From assembly GCF_003369915.1 (NCBI RefSeq), contig NC_046677.1:19548913-19612912 (forward strand): a stretch of DNA of 64,000 nucleotides. The letters are read 5' to 3'. The position numbers and the translations under genes were made by a program. Of this stretch, positions 35,401 to 46,680 are shown one piece after another. The notes beneath the pieces were generated by a model, which worked only from the letters and a program-made list of their open reading frames with translations, did no database searches and was not told the DNA's origin. The stretch's first letter is position 1. The number at the start of each line of letters is the position of its first letter. This DNA is from Drosophila miranda. Its lineage: Eukaryota > Arthropoda > Insecta > Diptera > Drosophilidae.

Positions 35401-35850
35401 GAGCAATCTCTCGGCTCTCTTGTTGGGCACAAGACCTGTAACATAGTTCTAGGCGCTGTATCTGCAAATTGAGGAGAGAGCGGAAAGGTTGCTCTCTATA
35501 CAGCATCCAGCCGAACCAACGTTCGGAACGAGTCGGAAGCAGTCGTTTCGGTTCGTATCGTAATACAACCCTGTCTAGCGAATTGGGATGCTGTTGCGCT
35601 TTCTCACTGTGGCTACGCTCAAAAGTTCGGTGTCTGGCTATTCGTGCGGTCGTCCTGCGGATTGTAAATTCTTCTCCCTCATAAACCGTGAATCCTTTGC
35701 GACGCGCGACTTTGGGCCGCTTGCGATTACCGGAATATATCACTTCCACTGCCGGAGAGTGATAGTTGTGCTTCAGGTTATACATTCGCAGACCAAATTA
35801 GACATGCGAATAAATTGTGCTGTGGCCCATAACTGAACCAAATGTGAGTT
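35400..35850 (+). promoter_or_regulatory. Possible promoter and untranslated first exon of a + strand gene
   Basis: Sequence more GC-rich than its surroundings, with GAGA-type runs (GAGGAGAGAG at about 35471, GCTCTCTATA at 35491), the near-perfect stem CCGAAC-CAAC-GTTCGG at 35511-35526, and a consensus donor (AAT then GTGAGT) at about 35843. No coding frame leads into the donor. It could be a distal leader exon for the CUB-protein gene at 59.5 kb or for an unseen non-coding RNA. The opposite strand has a 180-codon frame of doubtful status. Confidence 0.3.
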
Positions 35851-37198
35851 GATGGTTATCTCGCAATATTTTGTTTTGAAATAACTGAAACGTTATGCCT
35901 ATGTCGCGTCCAAGAAGTTATATCCTATGATTTCCGATCTGGTTAGTTTGGTCGATTCCTTTAATTAGTGTTGAACAGTGAGCAGTAGGCACAAGTGTAG
36001 TGCCTGTACAGATTTGTGCACTTCTAATTATAGCTGTGTCGCTTCCAATTATCATACAATTCTTTTGAAACCATAGTTGTTACTATTAACCGGATACGTT
36101 GGAAGACGAGTTAAATGAGAAAAGGGGAAAATAAAAAAAAGTAGGGAAACGTGTAATCTTGCTACGGCAACAAAGCACCGGCTGTCAAGTGCGATTTGTC
36201 CAAATCATTAACGACTTCCTTATACGCAAGTCAAAGAAGAGGTTTTTACCCTTCAGCATAGGAACCCTGCAAGTATGTATGAATACGAGTATGTGGGTGT
36301 TGCTTGTGTTTCGCATTAGCATAATTAAAATTTGCCAAATGGCTGACGGCAAACACTAGACGCGGAGCAGAGCTCCATTAACTGGGTCTTCCAAAGTCAA
36401 CATGGAGCGACTTGACCCATCGCAGGCCTTGTGCCACCGCAAAGCCTGAAACAGATTCTAATACGAGTACGCATATGTATTTAAGCACATGTGAAGCCCC
36501 CATGTGTGGGGGAATTCGTGTTTGTAATATCCTTGAACTTTATTGTTTGTACATCAGTGGTTTGCGCGCTCAGTGCGGGCTGGCTTCCAGAGCCACCGTG
36601 CCATTTCCTTGGTCCTGTTCTGTGGCGAATGTTTGTGTTCGTTCGCGTACTTTTTTATTACAAACTGTCAGTCGCAGCGATACATCGTTTCACCATTGAA
36701 AATATATGTGCGCATTTTTCAGACAGTTTTCAAAAAATTGTACTGTTTTTATTTTATATTGCAACTTTTTTTGTGGTACCCATAATACTGAAAACTTATG
36801 TCTGAAAAGTTTATCTTTTGTGTGGTTTGTGTCGTTAAATAGTAGCGTGGCATTATATTTGAGTTCTGTCTTTAGTTTTACTTGTTAAGACTAGATTGAG
36901 CTATATTTTATGTTGAATGTGTCAAGTTTCTAACCAACGAACTAACTAAGAATAGAAGAATAAGAAACTAAGAATGGCCATGATTTTACACATTTGAATA
37001 TAGGGGATTTACATAGTAAACCAAATAAATATGTAAAAACTCAGCAATAAGATTTAGATAGCAGTTTTACTCACTTAATCCGGAGATTAATGTAACCGTT
37101 TTCCTTTTATAATTTCATCAGTGAGATACAATAAAATTATTTAAATCAATAAAGTGGTAGACAAAGAAATATATAGAAAGTGAAACTAAAACAAGAAA
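35851..37198. other. Non-coding stretch
   Basis: AT-rich, with several overlapping chance frames near 36400-36890 that share the same DNA in three registers, a sign that none is real. No repeats recognised. Confidence 0.5.
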
Positions 37199-37320
37199 CC
37201 AGGAAGTACTCACCGCCGCCGTATAACAGAACAGATCGAAAGATGGCTGTCGATGGCGATGCTGTCTAGATAATGCCACATGGAGACATTTCCTTCGAAC
37301 GTGCCGTAACGTAAGTAGTA
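37199..37320. other. Isolated exon-like block with splice signals on both strands
   Basis: On the plus strand an acceptor-like TATAACAG ends at 37229 and a strong donor GTAAGTAG starts at about 37311. The minus strand has a strong donor GTGAGTAC at about 37214 preceded by about 40 open codons. On the plus strand a short start, MPHGDISFERAV, runs into the donor. I cannot decide the strand or assign it to a gene. Confidence 0.25.
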
Positions 37321-40310
37321 AGCCTTATTGTGTACTGTTCTTCGTTTGTTTTCATAAACTGTATTCACTGTTCTCGAAGCTCCAATTGACTATTGAAACC
37401 TGGAACTTAAATAAACTCTAAATATTAACTTAAATGTCGCAATTTCATGCAAAAAGAGTTAGTATCTTTTTTCCTATTTTGGGTGTTGTAAATATCTCAC
37501 GTTTTTACTGAAAATGTTGGGTATTTTTTACTTTCACATAGCCTTGGTTCTGTGTTTGTAACTGATTTCACTGCTGGCCTTTCATCAGTCATGTTATCTT
37601 TGATCCCTTGTCTTTTTGGCAGTTCTGAGACACTGACACAAGAACCGTTAGTTCGGCAAACAAAAAGTGAAGGACCGAGGAGGTCAGCAAACATAATAAA
37701 AAAACAAAATGAAAAATGTTTAAGTACATTCGTGAGAAAGCGAACTCTAACCTTCTGAATACCCTTACACACTCGCATGTTAATAAACAAATACAAATAT
37801 CTTGTCTTTATATCCTTCCGGGCGTTTTGATAGCGAAACTATGTACATATTGTGCATATACTAGCCTGAAAGTTAAGAAGCTGAAATGCTCCCTTCTGGG
37901 CATTGCGAACATTCAGATAAAACTTAAACGCCCTTCGGCAGGGTATAAAAATAGAATCAACTTCAAGCAAAATGAGGCAATAAAGATTTATCTTGAACGG
38001 ACGGCCGCCAAAGCCAATGCAGCAGATTTGTCAAGGATTTGCGGCTGGAAGTTTATTTCGTTGGCTTTTGCTTTGGTCTACTTTTTGGTGTCCTCTGAAG
38101 GAATAAAGCAAACAGTATAGACTTTGTACATTGATTTCTTTTTTTGTGTGCGCTGTAAATGTAATCGATGATATCCCATTCAACGTGCATACATTTTAAT
38201 TAAAGAAATAATGAAACACACGCTGAGTTTGTGTGCCTAAGGAAGTTGCACAGAATCCAAGCACTTTAAAAGAAATATTTCCGAGGGAATACGCTTGGGA
38301 GTTCAGAAGCTTAAGGTTCGCTTCTAGTCGCAGGCTTGGGGGTGAATGTGGGTACATATGTGTGTATATTCCTCTAAATGCTGCTGGTATCTAAATGCAC
38401 CTACATATGTATGCTTGTATTTCAATTTATGTGTTGCGCCCTGGTCCGTTTTAGCATTACGAAAGTTTTCAGGAAAAGTTGGCCAAGCTTCGCACAAATA
38501 TGACAGGGCCGGCAGAGCTGTGAGTTGACTGCTTATGACATCACTTAGGAAGAACTTCAAAACTCCGGTTACATTGGCAATTTCAGTTTCCAGTTGTAAA
38601 GTTTTCTTGCCCGGCTTTTAAGGCATGGACCAATACGGGTAGTAAATTGTTGCCTCTCACGGAAGAAGCACGAATGTAGTCTCCCAGCGATGTGCGACAG
38701 AGGCCAGAGATCTCATGCCCATCATAAGCCTGAAAGCCGAAAGCTCAGCCAAATTTTCATCCATAAAAGTACAGCCACATCAAATACCAATATGAGATTT
38801 ATCGGCTAAGTATTTCATTGTTTCCCTTAAAATATGTCTTTCCTATTTTTGTCTGAAGGACCAACGAACATGTTTACGTTTATTTATAGTAGGGGGTACA
38901 AAAAGGGAGGTACGTGAAACCAAACAATAATCTCTTGTGTAATAATATGCAGGTACGGAATAAACTATTGAAGATATTTTGCTGTGTGGCAGGCGGGTAG
39001 CATCATAAATCAAAATACCATAGTCCAGTCTTTCGGCATGGCCATAGCTAAGGAAATAGTTTTTGTTTTGACTCAGAAAGCTTCGTTTTGTTTTGCTCAT
39101 TCGATAAGAGAAGCCCAAATTCTGTGAGGCTCAAAACAAAGAGACCGAACCACAAACGCGTTAAGAATTATTGATGCCTCATTGCCTATTTGACACATTA
39201 TCTAAATGTTCCTAGGGTAGTCGTACTGTGGCCCCCTGGTCTGGGCCTCAGCGCAAACTACAGCAAACCCCAGACACTGACAATAACTGAAGTTATTTGG
39301 TATGTCAGGCGAGTGGCTGACGCACAGGACGGTTTTTGACTCTTGTTTTGCTGTTGCTATGCTCGGAGATTCCTTAAAGATTTCCCAACTATTAATACGC
39401 GTTTCACGTCTGGTAAAACAATAATACTTGGGCTTGGGCTGACTTTAGTTTGGATTCGTGTGCAAATGTACTTGGCGAATTCCATACAAATGGAATATGT
39501 ATCCTTTTATCCCCTCTTCTATCTAACTGTATTCTAAATCAGTTGCTTAAAGTACGAAATGGATGGGTGAAGATACTTTAATTCATGTCATCGATCCTTG
39601 GAATGCCTCAAATTTTTCAGACGAGCCTAATTATACGAATAACCAATTTTATTTGCATAGTTTATTATCATACAAGTTATATGCCTTTGGGGCATTCATT
39701 TATTCAGTCGTCCATTTTCTGAAATCTTTTCCCTGGTAAATTCATAATTTGAAAGGCAATACAAGAAAATCTGCATACAAAGTTAGCTGATTGAGGCTTA
39801 GGAAATCAATTTCCATTAGACCTGTAGATTAACTCTGGTTGAGTATTCCTTGAGGATTTGGTCGTTAAATGATAGTTTGCACCATTGAGGAGCTAAACGT
39901 GGCATGGAGTGTGAGGCAACAAGGGAGACATTAAACCACAGCTAAGCCAAAAAGAAAAAAGGCAACATCGTTCTTGTTGGTTTTTTGTTTGTGGTATAAA
40001 TGGTTCATTGTAATACAAGTAAGCAGCTTACAATGCCTCGAACTCCGTCCGCTTGGTTTAATTCTTATCGCATCCGTACAGTCTAGCGATTACGTAATTG
40101 TCACGGAATATAACTGGGTAAACTGTGCCAACCTGTGAAAATAACACTTTTCACGGAAAGTATAGACAGTCCTTTCGGAAAAAATACCATCCGAAAACGT
40201 GAGCAACATACGAGTGGGAAATTCTCGTACATATGTAAGTACATATAGATGTACGTACATATATGCGGTATTTTGCTACATACCCGTACTATATGCCAAT
40301 TTCTGATTTG
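37321..40310. other. Non-coding stretch
   Basis: About 3 kb of AT-rich DNA. A 134-codon frame at 37716-38120 has no known domain. A short TATAAAAATAG sequence near 37947 resembles a TATA box, but no conserved gene follows it. Nothing else supported. Confidence 0.5.
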
Positions 40311-41785
40311 TATTGTATAATTATTATTATTGAACAGTTATTATATTTGATTTTTATTGAATAATTATTATTATAATTAGTATTCTTGATTTTTATTGAA
40401 TAACTATTATTTTTGATTTTTATTGAATAATTATTATTATAATTATTATTCTTGATTTTTATTGAATAAATATTATTCTTGATTTTTATTGAATAATAAT
40501 TATTTTTGATTTTTATTGAATAACTATTATTATAATCGTTATTCTTGATTTTTATTGTATAATTGTTATTCTTGATTTTTATTGAATAATTATTATTTTT
40601 GATTTTTATTGAATAACTATTATTATAATTGTTATTCTTGATTTTTATTGTATAATAATTATTCTTGATTTTTATTGAATAATTATTATTATAATTGTTA
40701 TTCTTGATTTTTATTGAATAATTATTATTTTTGATTTTTATTGAATAATTATTATTATAATTGTTATTCTTGATTTTTATTGAATAATTGTTATTATAAT
40801 TGTTATTCTTGATTTTTATTGAATAATTATTATTATAATTGTTATTCTTGATTTTTATTATTATAATTCTTATTCTTGTCTTTTATTGTATAGTTATTAT
40901 TATAATTGTTATTTTTGATTTTTATTGAATAACTATTACTATAATTGTTATTCTTGATTTTTATTGAATAATTATTATTATAATTGTTATTCTTGATTTT
41001 TATTGAATAATTATTATTTTTGATTTTTATTGACTAACTATTATTATAATTGTTATTCTTGATTTTTATTGTATAATTGTTATTCTTGATTTTTATTGAA
41101 TAACTATTATTATAATTGTTATTCTTGACTTTTATCGAATAACTATTATTATAATTGTTATTCTTGATTTTTATCGAATAACTATTATTATAATTGTTAT
41201 TCTTGATTTTTATTGAATAACTATTATTATAATTGTTATTCTTGATTTTTATCGAATAACTATTATTATAATTGCTATTCTTGATTTTTATTGAATAACT
41301 ATTATTATAATTGTTATTCTCGATTTTTATTGTATAATTGTTATTCTTGATTTTTATTGAATAACTATTATTATAATTGTTATTCTCGATTTTTATTGTA
41401 AAATTGTTATTCTTGATTTTTATTTAATAACTATTATTATAATTGTTATTCTCGATTTTTATTGTATAATTGTTATTCTTGATTTTTATTGAATAATTAT
41501 TATTATAATTGTTATTCTTGATTTTTATTGTATAATTGTTATTCTTGATTTTTATTGAATAACTATTATTATAATTGTTATTCTCGATTTTTATTGTATA
41601 ATTGTTATTCTTGATTTTCATTGAATAACTATTATTATAATTGTTATTCTTGATTTTTATTGTATAATTGTTATTCTTGATATTTATTGAATAATTATTA
41701 TTTTTGTTTTGTATTGTATAATTATTAATATAATTATTATTCTTGATTTTTATTGAATAATTATTATTTTTGGATCAAAACATTT
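40310..41785. repeat. AT-rich minisatellite, 39-bp unit with a 27-bp variant (66-bp higher-order unit)
   Basis: About 1.45 kb built from the phrase TTCTTGATTTTTATTGAATA followed by a run of att/ata triplets. Consecutive copies between about 41100 and 41300 repeat every 39 bases. In the right half a 27-base unit (cgatttttattgtataattgttattct type) alternates with the 39-base one to give 66. Because 39, 27 and 66 are all multiples of three, long false frames of Asn/Tyr/Ile/Lys repeats appear on the minus strand. Copies near the edges are more diverged than those in the middle. Confidence 0.9.
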
Positions 41786-41804
41786 ATTATATAATTATCA
41801 TTTT

Positions 41805-42149
41805 TCCTCTACGATTCTGGGTTTTCTGTTTTCTCGTATTTTTACAATTGTTGATGCCACAGATTTTCGCTCTTTGTGTGGGCGGGCGAAGTTTTGAAAT
41901 ATACTTGTAACAGTGACATATCACAGAAGTTCGGATATAAAATGTCGTTGCTCTAGCTCTTATAGTTTTTGAGAACTAGGCGCTGTTAGGGACGGACAGA
42001 AAGACAGGGCTCAATCGACTCGGCTATTGATGCTGATCAAGAATATATATATTTCATGGGGTCGAAAACGTTCCTTCTGTACGTTACACAAATCCATTTT
42101 CACCACAAATCTAATATACCCCTATACTCATTTTGAGTATCGGGTATAA
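41805..42149 (-). mobile_element. DINE-1/mini-me (Helentron-type) element, inverted and truncated
   Basis: Reverse-complement counterpart of the copy at 1.63-2.2 kb. It has the shared 'cactttgtgtgggcgg' type and 'cagggctcaatcgactcggctattg' phrases, the TA tract at about 42044, and the terminal CATTTTGAGTATCGGGTATA at about 42130-42149. The (GTCY)n tract is eroded to a few units near 41995-42010. It directly follows the satellite. Confidence 0.8.
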
Positions 42150-45100
42150 AAATGATTATAAAAATTAGACAATTGATTTGTTTTCCGGATAAAATTATGT
42201 TTTTTTTTTAAATCGCCATGGAAAAGCTCTTAAACAGCAGCTAACTGAAAAGTTACTGCTGTGCCAGCACTTAAGTCCGGCACTGTACATGAGATTTAAA
42301 AGAATTTACTTGGTGAAATATATCCGACACTCCCTGACATTAAGACTCCTAGAAACAGGTAGTTTTCGACTAACGGGGACTCACTGCCATCGTAAAATTA
42401 GTACTACTATTAAGTAAGTACTTTCCCAGGTAGGAAGTATAGGGGCTTTCACTTCTTTCGCCAAAGATAGTTTGCCGTTTTTGTTTTGTTGTTATTTGCA
42501 TTTTCCAGAGAGGTTCTACTTTGTTGCTACCTTTTTGTAGCCGTTTTGCGCGCTTTATCTGCTCGGCTATTACTTTTGATAAATGGCTCGGATGACTTAG
42601 TTTTTGGTCAGTGCTGTCAGCAGTTTAGCTCATCCCACAACATCGATGTATGAAGTATGTGTATGTTTTATGATACCCGATACGCCGTGTTGTTTTCTTT
42701 TCAATATTTTTTTGTTTTTAAATATTTTTATGTGTGCTTTTATACTTGCAAGATTCGCACAAACAAAAAAGAGGAATGAATGAGAAAAATTACTTTAACA
42801 AAATGTACGACGTCTGGAAGAAACGTTAGGAAATACACGCTTTCACATAATTCACTCATACGAATCCAAAAAAGAAGAGAAACAACCAAATAAAATGAAA
42901 TTATGCGGGTGGAAAACCATAAATTGACTTTTGGATCAACGCAGAAAAAACAAAATAAAACTTTTCGGGTGCCTTTATGCGTGGATGTGTTTGTAAGTTT
43001 TACGGTATGGCCGCTTTGATCTACCGCATTAATATTTTATTTGGTCTCGTATGTTGTGTGAGTTTGTGGGCTCGGAAGACTTCTGACGTGACTGCCTGGC
43101 GTACAGATATACAGATGTATGTGTATCTTGCAAATTGTCTTGTCAACAAAAAGAATCCCATGGAACCGGGAATGAAACAAAGCTTATCACTTTCCCGCCC
43201 GAGACCCGCAGATGTCAAGTAAGCAGCATTGAAGCGTGAAACAGCGGTGGCTTTCGTCCTCTTTTCAACATTTAATATATAATTTCAGTTTTCCATTGAG
43301 CTGTATGAATGGCTTTGACCATTTTCCACATTGCTGATTTTATTGGGTATAGCTAAGGTTGTCTTTATCGTCTCTCTCTCTCTCTGTCGACTTATCGTCT
43401 CTATTGGCTTAAATTGTTGCCATTTTTTCCACTACTTAGCTATAACTTTTAAGTCCGTTTGAAGTCAGACTTTGTACAATCTGAATTCGATAATCTAATG
43501 TAGTTTTTAACGCACTCGGCGCTTGACTTTTTTGTTGATTGATTGGCAGTGGTGGCATAAGGACATCACCGGGACATTTTTTTTGCAGGCATTAAAATGT
43601 ACGCAATACGAAATTCCTTTGTTTACAAATGGAATGGAAGCATATTTTTATGGGCCAGCCCCCTTATGTGCTTAGGTCTTCGACTTGATTCGTATTGATT
43701 TAATAGCATGTCATCATGATTTTGCGTAGGCCTAAACCGGTGCCTTTTTCTGCCTTTTCTCGACTGTCTGTGCGTGTATGTGGCGGGGGTATTTTCAATA
43801 TATTTCCTTCATTATTTTCTATACTTTTTATCGCTTAGTGCCCACCATTCAGACACTTGACAGTTCGAAAGTCAGCAATCAGTTTTAGTCAGTTTAAGTC
43901 AATCAAATGATGCTTTAAATAGGCAATCAACGTCAACAGCCCACGGTCTCTTAAATTATTATTTCCAGGCTTTTTTTCAATTCAGCAAAGTCTAAAAAAA
44001 CTATACATTGGAGTGACTATATATACTCCTCTCTTAATTTATTCGACCCTATATGGGTATGAAAATATCAAGGCAATTACTCTATAAATAAACTACGAGC
44101 CCTAAACCGACTGCAGTGCTAAGATTAGCCATTAGGCGAAACCATAAATCAAGCACGTTGACCAACATTAAAGAACTCAACTTAGTTACGGGCCATAAAT
44201 ATCAATAAACACGTAATAAAGCTGCAATTTTGGTTAAGCGCTGAAAAGAAGTTTTGTCCGTCTATGGTGTTTTTTCTCTAGCAAAAGGACATTCAGCACT
44301 TTTGTTTAAGAGTACCACGGTAATGGTTTTCTACTATGTTTTCTAAGGTGCTCGTCCTCCAAGTAGAGGCGGAGTATGTACAGGAAATTGAGTACACTCT
44401 CAAGCATAGAGGTCTAAGTTTATTTACTCTAACATACAAGGTACAAATAGTCTCAAAGAAGTAGTAGTCTCTGCAGGGCTCTAGTCCTTAGAGAATAGAG
44501 AAGAGAATACAATCTTCCCACTTACTGAATATTTAATCAAACCAGTAATTATCTAATTGCGTTTATGCCATTCGTGGGATTTTAGGTATGGCGGCGTTGC
44601 TGAAGCGAAAATTATCGACCATATTTCGTATATTAGTAATAAATAAGACCAAAAAAGAAAAATAACATCGCAGGAGCAACATAAAGCATTCCCTTTTGTG
44701 AGAATCGTTTTTTTACACTGCCAAAGTTTTCACAGGCTCACAATAATTTATTAGCGAATCAGCCAAATGTGAAAGCCACGAGCAAAAACAGGCACAATAA
44801 CAACCACATTGCCAGACCCAAATGGGAAAAGGAAATTTCAATTTCTCCTTCCCTTTTTCTTTCATGATCGCCCCTCCCCCTCCCCGAAAAGTTACCGCAT
44901 ACCGTTCTGTGGAAACTTAATTTTGCAATTTAATTACACGCCCAGGCAGAAAAGGAAAGAAAATTATCTAAAATATGGATATATGCTAACTGAAAATGTA
45001 TACCCAAAAAATGCTAACCATTCCGGGTTGGGAAATAGTAGTAGGTTTTCTGGTGCTCAATCAAGCGCTGACCCCGCCAAAATCGGTAGAACGACCTTTG

Positions 45101-46160
45101 GGTAAAGTTTTAAGAAACGTTTTACCTTCGTGTTGGCCACTTTTAGCCTTCCGTACAGGGTCGCTGGTTATCTGGCAAGTCGTTCGCCTTTACGGCGGTA
45201 ATTTGTTGTTACACGTGGTGGCCGTTGCCTTTTGGTATCTGGGTTCTCTTGGATAAGTGGGACGCATCATTAGTCGCTGGACGTTGATTTGCCGTCTTCC
45301 TTTTGGCCTGCGATTCATTATTAATTGGCCACCGCCAAAAGTTTTCCGCCTATTTGCTTTACAAGTTTTTCTTTTAAACTTTGGTGCTCTCCCGTTGGTA
45401 GGAGTATTTCAATTATTAACACTTGTGCGTTCCGCCACGTTCCTCTAAATAATTCAATATTTTAGAGCAATTTCGGCTTTAATGTTGCGGTCTCCATAAA
45501 TGTTGAATAAATATTTTCAATTTAATTAAAAGTTAGCCTTTTTCATTGGTGCGGTGCGGACAGTGTGCGGGTGAATGTTTGCCACAATGGGTGGCAGCTA
45601 CAGTTGTATGTGGGAATTACAGCCGTACGAGATGGGGATAGCATCCACAATGGGATAAGGACTAAGAAAGCACCTTTAACAGGTGGATTGCACATATGTG
45701 CTGAGTAATATTCGGATAAACAAGTGCATAAAAACATATTTTATATTACGATCTCAGATAATAAATTATGAATACTTTAACATTGGCAATAGGCCATTCT
45801 AAATGAAAGATTACAATGGATATTTAATTATACATTTTTTAATTATCAATTATTCAATGCAAGCCTAATAAAACAAATTTATTGAAAATTAAATTGATAA
45901 AATGAAAAAGTTGGAGCTGCAAAAAATACACATAATTAATAATTCCCGTTTTGTTCGAATTTAATTAATTTTGGTCTCCTCCCAGGCCTTCCCATGAAGC
46001 GGCATTTAATATTAAGATATTTCAGTGCTGTTTCAAATTGATTATAGTTTCTGCTGTTGGCAAACTATTTCTGAAGTAGTGCTGGGGCAGAAGGCTCAGG
46101 GCAATACGCAGCCTTATTTCTGAGCCCTGGGCTTCAGTGAACGCATCTGCAGGACGCGAT
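42150..46160. other. Non-coding stretch
   Basis: About 4 kb. A (TC)n run at about 43373-43387 and AT-rich tracts. The frame from 44996 reads 87 codons, meets one TAA, then continues 63 more. Its composition is hydrophobic, but I see no family. Possible regulatory DNA only. Confidence 0.5.
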
Positions 46161-46680
46161 GCATTCATTAGGGCTTTAATTTGCTTAAAGCTACTTTAAC
46201 TGTTGCGCGCGATGCCTGGCCGTGTGCAGCGGTAGCGGCAAATGCAAACAAAGCGCTAGCAGTAGTTCGTCCCCAGTCGTTGTCGTCGAGGACGCCAACA
46301 GCAATAATAAACATCAATTGCCTAATGCAAACAACCGCAGGAGCTCTCCGTGCCCCGCTCAGTTGTTGTGCACACACGCATACTTATACTTATGCTCGTA
46401 TTCATAGACGCTCTCGCTCTCGCTCTCCGCTCTCTGCTCTCCTCCGCTCTCCTCCGCTCTCCACCGCTTCTATGCTGCTATACCACTGTGTTGTTTGCAT
46501 TTTTGTTGCTGCAAAAACGCAAAAAGTGCTCTGTAAATACGCAACGAGACGCGTCGTATAGTATTTGGGCAGTCCTTGCGCTCTGGCCCCACGTCCCCCC
46601 GCCCGGCTCGCCTATAATTGTGTGTGTGCGTGTGTGTGTGTGTGTGTCTGACTGTATGTGTGCCAGCGTCTTTTTATGAA
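46160..46680. promoter_or_regulatory. GC-richer block with CTCT and GT microsatellites, promoter-like
   Basis: An island with CTCTCGCTCTCGCTCTCCGC repeats at about 46408-46470 (GAGA-factor type sites on the minus strand) and a (GT)n tract at about 46619-46647. Such blocks often mark neuronal promoters or enhancers in flies, but no exon or initiator is clear here. Confidence 0.3.

Noticed and set aside
37716..38120. 134-codon plus-strand frame
   Set aside because: No domain, no conserved motif, no neighbouring splice signals that would support it.
41424..41621. Asn/Tyr/Ile/Lys repeat 'protein'
   Set aside because: Produced by the satellite, whose unit length is a multiple of three.
44996..45448. 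Hydrophobic frame with one internal stop (possible readthrough protein)
   Set aside because: No family match, no splice or promoter context, and composition suggests local sequence bias.
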